Part shown: in pieces, positions 46,478 to 55,484 of the stretch | How the letters are laid out: every line of letters starts with the position of its first letter | How positions within the stretch are numbered: position 1 is the stretch's first letter | Source: Nocardia sp. NBC_01730 | GTDB taxonomy: Bacteria > Actinomycetota > Actinomycetes > Mycobacteriales > Mycobacteriaceae | Direction: 5' to 3' | DNA: 64,000 nt | NCBI RefSeq assembly: GCF_035920445.1 | Contig: NZ_CP109162.1 | Location: forward strand, 6,386,001-6,450,000 | Notes under the pieces: model-generated | The model's input: the letters and a program-made list of their open reading frames with translations, nothing else | What the model was told of the DNA's origin: nothing | Databases searched by the model: none | Translations under genes and position numbers: made by a program

Positions 46478-47875
46478 CTATTGCTTGCCTGAACCACCGG
46501 AGGCGCTCGGCTGCCCAGCGGTGGTGTGCTTCGTGGGGTCGCTCGGCGCTGTTGTGCCTGACTCCATCGCACGCGCAGGCAGCCGGGCAGCGACCCGGAA
46601 TCCGCCGCTGGGGCGCGGGCCTGCTGTGAGCGCGCCGCCGAGTGCGTGCGCCCGCTCCCGCATGCCGATGATGCCATTGCCCCCGCTCGTGCCGGACCGC
46701 GACGGTGTACCCATCGGCCGGGTGTTGTCGACGGTGATGTCGACCGAGTCCGTGGCGTAGCGCACGGTCACCGTGGCGTCGGCGCCCGGAGCGTGCCGCA
46801 GCACATTGGTCAGCGACTCCTGGATGATCCGTGCCGCCGCCACATCGATGACGCTGGGCAGCTGCTGCGGGGTGCCGAGCACCCGGGTGTCGACCGTTCG
46901 TCCGGTCGCGCGAGCGCGCTGGAGCAGCTCGTCCAGGTCACCGATGCTCGGCGCGGGAGCGCGCGGTGCCCGTGCCGGTTCGGCGGTTTTGTCGGCCTGT
47001 TCGGGGCGGCCGTTGCCGATCGAGCCCTGTTCGCTCGCAGGCGAATTACGTCCATGGTGCTCGGGCCCCCGCCGGTTCCGGCGGCGGAGCGGGCCCTCGT
47101 CGGCGGCGGCCTCAAGCTCAGGCGGGGTGACCGTGTTACCGGGGCGAATCGTCTGCAGCAGGGCGTGTACCTCGGCGAGTGCGTCGCGGCTCGCGGTCTT
47201 GATCGCGGCCAGCGCCGACTCCGCCTGTTCCGGTTTCTTGTCGAGCAACTCCAGCGCCACCGAGGACTGCACATTGATCAGCGAAAGGCTGTGCGCCAGA
47301 ACGTCGTGCAGCTCGCGCGCGATGGCTAAGCGCTCCTCGCTGGCCCGCCGTTCCCGCTGCGCCTCCTCATCCCTGCGTGCGGCCTCGGCCCGCTGCCTGC
47401 GCGCGACGAGCACCGCCTTACGCTGCCGAATCCCTTCGGCCACCGAGAGCAGCACGGCCAGCCATGCCATCAGCGCGAATATCTGCCACATATCGGCCTG
47501 CCTGCCGAGTAGCGCGGGAAGCGGCCAGACCAGGGCCAGGTAGCCGAGTGGGACGAGCGGGTAGGTCCACCACCGGGATTCGATGCTCGCTGCGGTGAGG
47601 AAGGCGATGATCAGCGAGACGAAGATCGGCCCGTACCCGTAGCCACGCAAGAAGTACGCCAGGCACGCGGTGAGGGCGACGACCAATACCGGCATCGGCT
47701 GCGCCCGCCGCCAGATCAGCGCCACCGGTCCGGCGAGCAGCAGCAGGTAACCGAGAACATCGAGGGAGTGCACCCCCGTCTGACGTATGTTCGCGAACGT
47801 GCCCCCGACCAGCTGAATCGCGGCTACGACAAGCGCGACCCCCCTGTCCCGGCCGACCGAGCTCCGATCCGTCAT
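46478..47875 (-). CDS. Two-component sensor histidine kinase (HisKA_3 type)
   Basis: A 465-residue membrane kinase. About five to six helices lie in residues 15-150 (ALVVAAIQLVGG, YLLLLAGPVALIW, LVVALTACLAYFL, MAWLAVLLSVAEG). The HisKA_3 phosphoacceptor is in ARELHDVLAHSLSLINVQSS, and the ATPase domain ends with GGNGIIGMRERAHALGG. A Pro/Ala/Arg-rich disordered insert of about 70 residues (near 265-335) separates the His-box helix from the ATPase. ATG 47875; a GTG 15 nt upstream is possible. The response regulator gene is 43 nt downstream. The signal is unknown. Confidence 0.92.
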   Translation of the reverse strand: MTDRSSVGRDRGVALVVAAIQLVGGTFANIRQTGVHSLDVLGYLLLLAGPVALIWRRAQPMPVLVVALTACLAYFLRGYGYGPIFVSLIIAFLTAASIESRWWTYPLVPLGYLALVWPLPALLGRQADMWQIFALMAWLAVLLSVAEGIRQRKAVLVARRQRAEAARRDEEAQRERRASEERLAIARELHDVLAHSLSLINVQSSVALELLDKKPEQAESALAAIKTASRDALAEVHALLQTIRPGNTVTPPELEAAADEGPLRRRNRRGPEHHGRNSPASEQGSIGNGRPEQADKTAEPARAPRAPAPSIGDLDELLQRARATGRTVDTRVLGTPQQLPSVIDVAAARIIQESLTNVLRHAPGADATVTVRYATDSVDITVDNTRPMGTPSRSGTSGGNGIIGMRERAHALGGALTAGPRPSGGFRVAARLPARAMESGTTAPSDPTKHTTAGQPSASGGSGKQ

Positions 47876-48084
47876 TCCTGCCACCCGCACCCACGTAGCC
47901 TATGCGGCTTGGCGATGATTCGACGTCCGCCTCGGAACGTATTTCGCGGATATCGGCTCACGATGGCAGAGCGGGTGCGGTCCGGTCGGCGGGGCAGCGC
48001 GATCCGCGCACCGCTGCGCCGGGCCGGGCCGATCGGAGTAGGTTCTAGCTGAATCGTCAAACGATCATCGGCGAAAGGACCGTG

Positions 48085-48525
48085 ATGCCCACACGTACCG
48101 CGCGTACTGCTTGGACCGGCACTCTGCAGGAGGGTTCGGGACAGGTCGAGCTGGCCAGTTCAGGGGTCGGCAAGTACGACGTATCGTTCCCCAAGCGTTC
48201 CGCGGAGGAAGCCGACGGCACGACCAGCCCGGAGGAACTGATCGCGGCCGCGCACTCCTCCTGCTACGCGATGGCCCTTTCGGCGCAGATCGGCAACGCG
48301 GGTGGCACCCCGGAGAGCCTGGACGTCACTGCCGACGTCACCCTCGGACCGGACCCGGCGGGCGGCTTCCGGATCACCGGGATCAAGCTGACCGTCCGCG
48401 GTCGCGTCGCCGGCATCGGCGCCGATGCCTTCCAGGCCGCCGCTGAGGCCGCCAAGGCCGGCTGCCCCGTCAGCAAGGCCCTCGCTGGCGTCGACCACAT
48501 CACCCTCGACGCGGCGCTGGCGTAG
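48085..48525 (+). CDS. OsmC/Ohr family peroxidase
   Basis: A 146-residue OsmC-type protein that reduces organic hydroperoxides. The two redox cysteines are in AAHSSCYAMALS and AKAGCPVSKAL, and SPEELIAAAHSSC is the family signature. AAAGGA sits 6 nt before ATG 48085 (GTG 48082 is less likely). It is monocistronic and divergent from the histidine kinase gene, with about 210 bp between them. Confidence 0.92.
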   Translation: MPTRTARTAWTGTLQEGSGQVELASSGVGKYDVSFPKRSAEEADGTTSPEELIAAAHSSCYAMALSAQIGNAGGTPESLDVTADVTLGPDPAGGFRITGIKLTVRGRVAGIGADAFQAAAEAAKAGCPVSKALAGVDHITLDAALA

Positions 48526-48598
48526 TTCGCAGCGCGGCTTGGTTCTTCGCACATTTTGTGTACAGGGTGTGCGGGGAGCCATGCGGTGGTGCGATGGT

Positions 48599-49078
48599 TC
48601 ACCTTTTCCGGAAGTAGCGGCGTGCGGGGCGGGTGTGGAGGGCCGGGATAGCGACAAGTACGGCCGCTACGTGTACTGCCCGGAAAGCGCCGAGTAGGAA
48701 CGATGCGGGTGTGAGGTCGATGAACACGTCGCCGAGTTCCTTCGCGGACAGCGCCGCGGCCAGCGGTTCGATGATCAGCGAGAGCAGGCCGAGCATGCCG
48801 ATGCCCACGGTGAGCAGGAGGCGGGCCCAGCGGTCGCCATGCGTCATCCGAATGGCGAGGGCCAGAACCAGCAGGTAGATCGCCATGCGCAGGCCGAACC
48901 CGGTAGTCAGGCCCGCGGTGTCGGCTTCGTCGCGGGCGAGAGCAGGCGTGACTCGCCCGATTGCCTCTGCGACTCCCGCCAGCAAGGCGACGGCGAGCCC
49001 GACGAACGCGACGCGGACAGCGCGGGGTGGGGTGGCGGTCGGCCGTGCGGGCCGAACGGAGAAGACAGTGCCGGTCAT
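48599..49078 (-). CDS. Hypothetical four-helix membrane protein
   Basis: A 159-residue integral membrane protein that I do not recognise. Four helices are visible: VRVAFVGLAVALLAGVAEAI, GLRMAIYLLVLALAIRM, LLLTVGIGMLGLLSLIIEP and VHVAAVLVAIPAL. The basic C-terminus is ARRYFRKR. ATG 49078 is chosen; an in-frame GTG at 49090 is possible. It lies just downstream of cbtA, 36 nt away on the same strand, and may belong to the B12-controlled operon. Confidence 0.65.
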   Translation of the reverse strand: MTGTVFSVRPARPTATPPRAVRVAFVGLAVALLAGVAEAIGRVTPALARDEADTAGLTTGFGLRMAIYLLVLALAIRMTHGDRWARLLLTVGIGMLGLLSLIIEPLAAALSAKELGDVFIDLTPASFLLGAFRAVHVAAVLVAIPALHTRPARRYFRKR

Positions 49079-49114
49079 GAGAACCGACACTGCCTTGCGA
49101 ATTCCGGACGCGGA

Positions 49115-49897
49115 TCAGCCCGCGGTAGGGATCGTGTCTCGTACCGCGGTATCGGTTCGCGTAGCGAATTCGGTGAGGGCCGCGAACCCGAGGGCCAGGC
49201 AGGCCCACAGCGTGGCTGTCTCGGCCAGCGACGCCACCCGGAACTGCCACAGCAGGGTGGCAGGGAAGTCCGCGCTCACCTCGTTCACGCCGGGCAGCAG
49301 GATGTAGCCGAGCGCCGTCACGAGGACGAACGCGGCAATGCCCCCGATCAGCCGGAACGTGGACAGTTGCGCGCGCAACACCTTGAACACGGACACCGCT
49401 GCCCCGACGGCCACGATGCCGAGCAGCACCGCCGCCAGCCAGAGCAGGGTGCGTTCGTTGATGGTGTCCGGATCGCCCACCGCCGGTGGGTTGGCCGGGT
49501 ATTTGAAGAACGGCACCGCGACGATGGCGGCCCAACCGCCGACACCGAGCGCCAGCGCGAGCCTCGACCCGGACAGCGCGGTGTAGCGACGCGCGACATG
49601 CGCGACCGAGGCGTAGATGGCGCCGAGCGCGAGCCCGGCCAGCCCGAGCGCGAGGAACTGTCCGGCCTTCTGTCCGCTGCGGCTCACCAGGGGCTCTTCC
49701 TCGTCACCGTGCGAATGTCCGCCCGCCGGTTCGGCATGCGTGTGCTCGGCGGCCGAGCCGGCTTCTTCGATGGCGATCGCGGCGTCGATCTTGGGCTCGC
49801 CTACAACATAACCGACTGTCGCGGCCAGCAGACCGGCCACGAGCCCGGCCAGCAGGCCACGAAGCAACAGGGTCCGAAGCGAACCGATCAGTGGCAC
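49115..49897 (-). CDS. cbtA: CbtA family cobalt transporter subunit
   Basis: A 260-residue membrane protein with five to six helices (TLLLRGLLAGLVAGLLAATV, FLALGLAGLALGAIYAS, LLWLAAVLLGIVAVGAAV, AAFVLVTALGYILLPG). A His-rich loop after the first helix (EHTHAEPAGGHSHGDEEE) is the CbtA hallmark and probably binds Co(II). The GTG 49897 start overlaps cbtB by 10 bp. With the cobalamin riboswitch upstream of cbtB, a cobalt-uptake role for B12 synthesis is well supported by genomics but not biochemically certain. Confidence 0.9.
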   Translation of the reverse strand: MPLIGSLRTLLLRGLLAGLVAGLLAATVGYVVGEPKIDAAIAIEEAGSAAEHTHAEPAGGHSHGDEEEPLVSRSGQKAGQFLALGLAGLALGAIYASVAHVARRYTALSGSRLALALGVGGWAAIVAVPFFKYPANPPAVGDPDTINERTLLWLAAVLLGIVAVGAAVSVFKVLRAQLSTFRLIGGIAAFVLVTALGYILLPGVNEVSADFPATLLWQFRVASLAETATLWACLALGFAALTEFATRTDTAVRDTIPTAG

Positions 49898-50082
49898 GGA
49901 AGCCCCAGCAGGTGGCGTCCATCGTGCATCAGCTCGTGCAGGTACATCCCGCTGCGCGAGATGACGCCCTGGTCGAAACCGACCAGGTATAGCGTGAGCA
50001 GTGCGAGAAGAACGACACCAACCGTGACGAGCACGGTGGCCAGGGAGTCGGTTGCCTGGCTGGGTGAATGCGCGATGGCCAT
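49888..50082 (-). CDS. cbtB: CbtB family cobalt transporter subunit
   Basis: A 64-residue single-helix protein. TVLVTVGVVLLALLTLYLVG spans the membrane, and the His-rich C-terminus HELMHDGRHLLGLPCH is the CbtB metal-binding signature. AAGGAGG lies about 6 nt before ATG 50082. It is the first gene after the cobalamin riboswitch and overlaps cbtA. Confidence 0.92.
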   Translation of the reverse strand: MAIAHSPSQATDSLATVLVTVGVVLLALLTLYLVGFDQGVISRSGMYLHELMHDGRHLLGLPCH

Positions 50083-50112
50083 TCGAGTCCTCCTTGGGAT
50101 ACGCGTCCCGTT

Positions 50113-50232
50113 GGGTGGTGACGCGATGGTGCCGGTGTCTGGCTTTCCGGCACCGGGGGCCCGGCGCATGGAACACAGTGGCGCGACCGCTCCGGAATCA
50201 CACCGGAATTACCGCATCACCCTCGCGTTTGT
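50113..50232 (-). ncRNA. Cobalamin (B12) riboswitch
   Basis: On the minus strand the leader of cbtB contains AATTCCGGTGTGATTCCGG, the core GCGGTCGCGCCACTGT (50175-50190), and downstream GGAAAGCCAGACACCGGC, the consensus blocks of the cobalamin riboswitch. High cobalamin should lower cbtBA expression. The 3' end lies about 30 nt from the cbtB start, close enough for control of its ribosome-binding site. Confidence 0.9.
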
Positions 50233-50346
50233 CCTTCGAACTGTGACACTCGGAGGTACCCGGCGTCAATAGAATCGGCACGGCGGTACCACGCCGTCGG
50301 GAGTTCGCCGGGCAGGGCGAACCTGCCCGGCGGTAGGGCATTCGGG

Positions 50347-50661
50347 TCAGTTCGAAGACTTCGCGGTCACGTCGAGCACGACCTCGAACTCCAGCAGCGA
50401 GGCGCCCGTCGAGACCGGCTTCTGGCGCTCGCCCGCGTGCGCCTCGCGCGCGGGTCCGTCCCGCCATGCCGCGAAGGATTCCTCCGAATCCCACTGGGTG
50501 ACAACGAAATATCGGTTGTCCCCAGCGACTGGGCGCAGCAGCTGGAACCCGAGGAAACCGGGTGACCCCTCGACCGCGTGCGCACGGTGGGCGAACCGCT
50601 TCTCCAGCTCGGGGCCCGCGCCCTCGGGAACCTCGATCGCGTTGATCTTCACAACAGCCAT
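50347..50661 (-). CDS. mhuD: Heme-degrading monooxygenase MhuD
   Basis: A 104-residue ABM-fold enzyme closely matching mycobacterial MhuD, which cleaves heme to mycobilin and iron. VVKINAIEVPEGAGPELEKR, FAHRAHAVEGSPGFLGFQLL and GASLLEFEVVLDV align along its length. The catalytic Asn is in KIN, the Trp in FAAWRDG and the heme His in AREAHAGE. TAGCTT on the minus strand lies 7 nt before ATG 50661 (leaderless). No iron-regulator box was found. It is divergent from an alpha/beta-hydrolase, as Rv3592 is from Rv3591c. Confidence 0.93.
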   Translation of the reverse strand: MAVVKINAIEVPEGAGPELEKRFAHRAHAVEGSPGFLGFQLLRPVAGDNRYFVVTQWDSEESFAAWRDGPAREAHAGERQKPVSTGASLLEFEVVLDVTAKSSN

Positions 50662-50720
50662 GTGATCCAAGCTAGCCGCTGCCGCCGAGCGGTTGCTCGG
50701 TGCCTCGTATTGTCGAACCG

Positions 50721-51467
50721 ATGTTGCATGACGAAGGCGGAGCAGGCGTGCCGATCCTGCTGCTACACGGGCTGATGGGCAGCGCGCGGACCTGGCGTGA
50801 CCAGCTGGACTGGCTGCGGGAATACGGCCACGTCTACACCTTCGACGCCGCAGGGCACGGCAGGCCCGCGCTCGAGGAACTGACCACCGAGGCCTTCGTG
50901 GCGGACCTAGCCGCGAGCACCGCCGAGATCACCGATCCGATGGTGCTGATCGGGCATTCGATGGGCGCGCTGCACGGCTGGGTGTTCGCCGCGACGTACC
51001 CCGAGCGGGTGCGGGCCCTGGTGGTCGAGGACATCGCACCGGATTTCACCGGCCGCACCGCCGCGAACTGGGCCGCGATGATCGAAGCATGGCCGCAACC
51101 ATTTCCCGACGCCGATGCGGTGTTGTCGTTTTTCGGGCCGGTTGCCGGGCGGTATTTCCTGAATTCGTTCGAGCACGGGCCGGACGGATACCGACTGCAC
51201 GGCTCGGTCGCCACCTTCCGCGATATCTCCGAGGAGTGGGGGACTCGCGACTTCTGGGAGCAATGGCGCGCTGTCCGGGTCCCCGCCCTGTTGCTCGAGG
51301 GCGAGAACACCATCACTCCACCGGGACAGATGCGGCGAATGGCCGCCGCTCATCCGGACGCCGACTACGTGGTGGTCCCGGACGCAGGACATCTGGTGCA
51401 CGACGACCAGCCAGGGCGCTACCGAACGGAGGTCGAGCGCTTCCTGCGTCGCGTACTCGGTGGCTAG
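50721..51467 (+). CDS. Alpha/beta-fold hydrolase (Rv3591c-like)
   Basis: A 248-residue cytoplasmic alpha/beta hydrolase. LLLHGLMGSARTWRDQLDWL is the oxyanion segment, LIGHSMGALHGW holds the nucleophile Ser, and VVPDAGHLVHDDQP the catalytic His. TATTGT at 50708-50713 is 7 nt before ATG 50721, so the transcript is probably leaderless; GTG 50700 would include that hexamer. It is divergent from mhuD. Substrate unknown. Confidence 0.87.
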   Translation: MLHDEGGAGVPILLLHGLMGSARTWRDQLDWLREYGHVYTFDAAGHGRPALEELTTEAFVADLAASTAEITDPMVLIGHSMGALHGWVFAATYPERVRALVVEDIAPDFTGRTAANWAAMIEAWPQPFPDADAVLSFFGPVAGRYFLNSFEHGPDGYRLHGSVATFRDISEEWGTRDFWEQWRAVRVPALLLEGENTITPPGQMRRMAAAHPDADYVVVPDAGHLVHDDQPGRYRTEVERFLRRVLGG

Positions 51468-51474
51468 CTATGAC

Positions 51475-51494
51475 CTCGACCGGACTCGGTCGAG
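51475..51494. terminator. Terminator between hydrolase and mutY
   Basis: CTCGACCG (51475-51482) and CGGTCGAG (51487-51494) form a perfect 8-bp stem with a GACT loop between two convergent genes. Confidence 0.65.
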
Positions 51495-51562
51495 TCCGTG
51501 CCGGTCAGGCGTGCTGCCGGAGTGTGCTCGAACCGTCGGGGGTCGGTCCGGTCGAACTCGGC

Positions 51563-52468
51563 TCAGGCGATTCCAACGCCGGGCCCACCCTCGCCCGCGA
51601 GCGCGAAAAGCCCATCGGCTGTCTGTTCGATCAGGCCGTCGACCAGCAGGGAATCCAGCGCTCGGTCGCGCTGGCCCGGGTTACGGGTCCAGGCTAGATC
51701 GAGGCGCACGCGCTCGACCGGTCCGCTGGCGTCCCGCAGGACGTCCAGCAGGCGACCCCGTGCCTGACGGTCGGTGCCCTCGTACTTCTGGGTGCGGCGT
51801 ACGACATCGGTCACTGGTCGGCCCGCGACGACCCAGGCACAGCGTGGCAGCGGGCAACGCGAGCAATCGGGGGTGCGCGCGGTGCACACGGTCGCGCCGA
51901 GTTCCATCAGGGCCGCGGAGAACACGGCGGCGCGGTCGATCTGTCGCGGCAGCAGCGCTTCGGTCTCGGGCAGGTCGCGCGAGGACGGGTTGCCCGCTTC
52001 AGCGCGTCCGTGTACGGCCCTGGCAACCACCCTCCGGACATTGGTGTCGACCACAGGAACCCGTTGGCCGTAGGCGAAGCACGCGACGGCACGGGCCGTG
52101 TACGCGCCGATCCCGGGCAGGCCGAGCAGGACGTCCACATCGGCGGGCACCGCGTCGTCGTGCTCGGCCGCGAGCGCCCGCGAGCACTCGTGCAGCCGCA
52201 GCGCCCGGCGCGGATACCCGAGCTTGCCCCAGGCCCGCAGCACCTCGGCCGATGATGACGCGGCCATCGCCGAGGGAACCGGCCAGCGCGCCACCCACTC
52301 TCGCCAGATCGGTTCAACGCGCACCACCGGGGTTTGCTGCAGCATGATCTCGCTCATCAGGATCTGCCACGCGGTGACGCCGGGCCTACGCCACGGCAGG
52401 TCGCGCGCCGTCTCCCGGTACCAGTCCAGCAACGTGTCCGCATCGATCTCGTTCCGCACTGCCCTCAC
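51563..52468 (-). CDS. mutY: A/G-specific adenine glycosylase
   Basis: A 301-residue DNA repair enzyme removing A opposite 8-oxoG. The helix-hairpin-helix LLGLPGIGAYTARAVACFAY is followed by the catalytic Asp in VVDTNVRRVV. The iron-sulfur cluster cysteines appear as C-x6-C-x2-C-x5-C in VCTARTPDCSRCPLPRC. The C-terminal NUDIX-like 8-oxoG recognition domain is short, as in actinobacteria. GTG 52468 has AGGACAGGA upstream; GTG 52459 is an alternative. It is divergent from canB, as in M. tuberculosis. Confidence 0.94.
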   Translation of the reverse strand: MRAVRNEIDADTLLDWYRETARDLPWRRPGVTAWQILMSEIMLQQTPVVRVEPIWREWVARWPVPSAMAASSSAEVLRAWGKLGYPRRALRLHECSRALAAEHDDAVPADVDVLLGLPGIGAYTARAVACFAYGQRVPVVDTNVRRVVARAVHGRAEAGNPSSRDLPETEALLPRQIDRAAVFSAALMELGATVCTARTPDCSRCPLPRCAWVVAGRPVTDVVRRTQKYEGTDRQARGRLLDVLRDASGPVERVRLDLAWTRNPGQRDRALDSLLVDGLIEQTADGLFALAGEGGPGVGIA

Positions 52469-52558
52469 TGTTCCTGTCCTACTGCCGCCGGTCGCTATTT
52501 GCCGACTCGTAACCAAACGAACTCGCTGGTAACACGAGTCACGTGCACAATGGTCGGT

Positions 52559-53182
52559 ATGCCTGATTCCAACCCGATCAGCGCCTGGAAGTCCCTGCGA
52601 GAGGGCAACGAGCGCTTCGTCAACGACGCGCTGCTGCATCCTAGCCAGGGCGCTGCCGACCGGGCCAAACTCGTCACCGGCCAGCACCCGCACGCGATTC
52701 TGTTCGGTTGCGGTGACTCCAGGGTCGCCGCCGAGCTGATCTTCGACCAGGGTCTCGGTGACATGTTCGTGGTGCGTACCGCGGGCCATGTGGTCGACAG
52801 CTCGGTGCTCGGTTCGATCGAGTACGGGGTGCAGGTGCTCAACGTGCCGCTGATCGTAGTGCTCGGGCACGACAGCTGCGGCGCGGTGAAGGCGACCATC
52901 GATGCGCTCGACGGCGGCGAGGTTCCCGGCGGTTTCATCCGCAGCGTAGTCGAGCGGGTCACGCCGTCCATTCTGGTCGGACGGCGCGAGGGCCTGTCCA
53001 CCGTCGACGAGATCGAAGCCAGACATGTGGTGGAGACCAGTCGCCTGCTCATGCAGCGGTCGATGATCATCTCGCAGCGAGTCGCGACCGGTGAGTGCGC
53101 GATCGCTTGCGTGACGTACAAGCTCGCCGAGGGCAAGGTGAAACTACACCGTGTCGTCGGCAACATCGGCGAGGTGGTCTGA
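52559..53182 (+). CDS. canB: Beta-carbonic anhydrase
   Basis: A 207-residue zinc enzyme interconverting CO2 and bicarbonate. Zinc ligands are Cys in FGCGDSRVAAEL, and His and Cys in VVLGHDSCGAVKA; the Asp-Arg pair of CxDSR is kept. The sequence tracks mycobacterial CanB (Rv3588c), including VRTAGHVVDSSVLGSIEYGV. CACAAT 7 nt before ATG 52559 is a possible leaderless promoter; ATG 52550 in frame is an alternative. Confidence 0.93.
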   Translation: MPDSNPISAWKSLREGNERFVNDALLHPSQGAADRAKLVTGQHPHAILFGCGDSRVAAELIFDQGLGDMFVVRTAGHVVDSSVLGSIEYGVQVLNVPLIVVLGHDSCGAVKATIDALDGGEVPGGFIRSVVERVTPSILVGRREGLSTVDEIEARHVVETSRLLMQRSMIISQRVATGECAIACVTYKLAEGKVKLHRVVGNIGEVV

Positions 53183-53305
53183 CCAGGGCGCGCTCGGAGT
53201 TTTCCCAGCGTGCGGGCCGTAATTCACCCGCAACGAACACGAGCGCAGGGCCGACACGCCGTGCGCATGAGGCGCTGCACCTGAACATGCCCTTACCGTT
53301 GAGTC

Positions 53306-53980
53306 GTGCTGGAACCGAATGGACCGCTGCCACCGGAGATCTACTGGCGTCGACGCGCATTCGCCATCGGAATTCTGGTCGTCGCGCTGGCGCTGATGAT
53401 CTGGCTCGTGCTCGCGGTCGTGCGCGGCGGTGACTCGCCCGGCGATGCGAAAGCCGCCGCGACGAGCTCGTCGGTGGAGAAGCCCGCCGTCGCTCCGACG
53501 GCCAAGCCCGCGGGCACCGGTGAGTCCGGCGCGCCCAAGTCACCCTCCGGCAGCGCCGCGGCCACCCCGAGCGGGGTATCGGCCGCTGGCCAGTGCCAGG
53601 ACCAGTCGCTCGCGATCAAGGTGACGGTCGAACAGCCCACCTACAAGACCGGCGAGCAACCGGTGTTCGGGATCGTGATCACCAACATCTCGTCGGTGCC
53701 GTGCACCCGCGACATGGGCTCCGGCCTGCAGCAGGTTTCGGTATACACGCTCGACGGCCAGCGGCGGCTGTGGTCGAGCACGGACTGCTACCCGGACGGC
53801 CAGCCCGATATCCGCACGCTGAATCGGGGCGAGCAGGCGGCGTTTACGGTGACCTGGTCGGGCTCCACCTCGCAGCCCAGCTGCGCGGGCGAACGTGTCC
53901 AGGTGCCGTCGGGCGCGTACAGCGTTGTGGCGCAACTGGGTTCGGTGCGCAGCGCGGCAGAGCCGTTCAACATCGCCTGA
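53306..53980 (+). CDS. Membrane-anchored extracellular protein (Rv3587c-like)
   Basis: A 224-residue protein. One transmembrane helix near the N-terminus (AFAIGILVVALALMIWLVLA) precedes a Pro/Ala/Ser-rich linker of about 50 residues and a C-terminal beta-rich domain (about 95-224; IKVTVEQPTYKTGEQPVFGI, ITNISSVPCTRDMGS) with four cysteines. The domain resembles proteins found near canB in mycobacteria. TACCGT at 53294-53299, six nt before GTG 53306, marks a leaderless start. Function unknown. Confidence 0.8.
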   Translation: MLEPNGPLPPEIYWRRRAFAIGILVVALALMIWLVLAVVRGGDSPGDAKAAATSSSVEKPAVAPTAKPAGTGESGAPKSPSGSAAATPSGVSAAGQCQDQSLAIKVTVEQPTYKTGEQPVFGIVITNISSVPCTRDMGSGLQQVSVYTLDGQRRLWSSTDCYPDGQPDIRTLNRGEQAAFTVTWSGSTSQPSCAGERVQVPSGAYSVVAQLGSVRSAAEPFNIA

Positions 53981-54031
53981 GAGGTGTGTTGGTTCAAGCG
54001 GTGGTGCGAGGCGCCGCAAAACCAGCACCGC

Positions 54032-55432
54032 TCAGCCGGCTGCTTCCTCCGGTGCCGCGCGCAGTTTGCGCAGGCCCGTGATGCGAAGAGCGGAGCGGAG
54101 GTCGGTGACCTCGTGGATCTTCATGGTGCCGCTCTGCACGGGCGCCAGGCCGGGCGGTACCAGGGCGGTCGTGAAGCCGAGGCGCTCGGCCTCGGCCAGT
54201 CTGCGGGCCACGCCGGTCACTTTGCGGACCTCGCCCGCGAGGCCGACCTCGCCGAGAATCACCCAGCCCGCGGGGATAGAGACGTCGGATTCGGCGCTGG
54301 CGATGGCCAGCGCGATGGCCAGGTCGGCGGCAGGCTCCAGCAGCCGCATGCCGCCGACCGTCGCGGCGTAGACGTCGCTCTTGCCGAGAAACACCCTGCC
54401 GCGGCTCTGCAGGACGGCCAAGACCATGGCGACCCGGTTGTAGTCCAGCCCGCTCACCGCCCGGCGGGGCTGCGGGATCTCGGTCTTCACGGTCAAGCCC
54501 TGTACCTCGCCGACGAGCGGTCGCTTGCCGTCCATCGCGACGGTCACCGCGGTGCCAGGCACCGGATCGGTCCGGTGGTGCAGGAAAAGGCCGGAAGGGT
54601 CGTCGACGCAGGCGATGCCGTCCTCGTGCAGCTCGAAGCAGCCCACCTCGTCAGCGCTGCCGAAACGGTTCTTGATGCCGCGCACCATCCGCAGCGTGGA
54701 GTTCTTGTCGCCCTCGAACTGCAGCACCACGTCGACCAGGTGCTCGAGCGTGCGCGGGCCCGCTACGTTGCCGTCCTTGGTGACGTGCCCGACCAGCAGC
54801 ACCGCGATCCCGCTCGCCTTGGCCAGCGAGGTCAGCGCGGCGGTCACCGCGCGAACCTGCGTGACGCCGCCGATCACGCCGTCCGCGTCCGGAACGAGCA
54901 TGGTCTGCACCGAGTCGACCACGAGCAGCGTTGGGCGCACCTGCTCGACGTGTCCGAGTACGATCGACAGATCCGACTCCGCCGCGAGGTAGACCCTGTC
55001 GTGCACCGCGCCGGTGCGATCGGCCCGCAGCCGGACCTGGCCCGCGGACTCCTCGGCGGTGACATACAGCGATTTCTCGTCGCGCTGGGTCACCCAGCGG
55101 TGCGCCACCTCGAGCAACAGCGTCGATTTGCCCACTCCCGGCTCGCCGGACAGCAGCACCACCGAACCTGGTACGACGCCACCGCCGAGTACCCGGTCGA
55201 GTTCGCTCACCCCGGTCGGCCTGGCCTTCGTTATCTGCGAGTCGATCGCCGAGATCGGGGCCGCCGCGGTGCTCGGCAGCATCGCCTTACGACCAGGGGC
55301 GCCAACAGCGCCTGCCGCGACGACCACCTCGTCGACAGTGCCCCAGGCACCGCACTCCGGGCACTTTCCTACCCATTTGGCAACTTCATGGGAGCACGCG
55401 GAACACCGAAAGATCGGCTTGGTCTTTGCCAC
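54032..55432 (-). CDS. radA: DNA repair protein RadA
   Basis: A 466-residue RecA-like branch-migration helicase. The N-terminal zinc finger has CSAC and CPEC pairs, then Walker [16 protein letters not shown], the RadA-specific KNRFG in RGIKNRFGS, and a Lon-like C-terminal domain ([20 protein letters not shown]). In M. tuberculosis and many Gram-positives disA lies directly next to radA; here only 51 nt and the Rv3587c-like gene follow, so disA is missing at this site. The start is at 55432. Confidence 0.95.
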   Translation of the reverse strand: MAKTKPIFRCSACSHEVAKWVGKCPECGAWGTVDEVVVAAGAVGAPGRKAMLPSTAAAPISAIDSQITKARPTGVSELDRVLGGGVVPGSVVLLSGEPGVGKSTLLLEVAHRWVTQRDEKSLYVTAEESAGQVRLRADRTGAVHDRVYLAAESDLSIVLGHVEQVRPTLLVVDSVQTMLVPDADGVIGGVTQVRAVTAALTSLAKASGIAVLLVGHVTKDGNVAGPRTLEHLVDVVLQFEGDKNSTLRMVRGIKNRFGSADEVGCFELHEDGIACVDDPSGLFLHHRTDPVPGTAVTVAMDGKRPLVGEVQGLTVKTEIPQPRRAVSGLDYNRVAMVLAVLQSRGRVFLGKSDVYAATVGGMRLLEPAADLAIALAIASAESDVSIPAGWVILGEVGLAGEVRKVTGVARRLAEAERLGFTTALVPPGLAPVQSGTMKIHEVTDLRSALRITGLRKLRAAPEEAAG

Positions 55433-55484
55433 ACGCGCACCTTACGGTGTTCGATCGGCAGCGCCTGCGGCGCTGCCGATTGAC

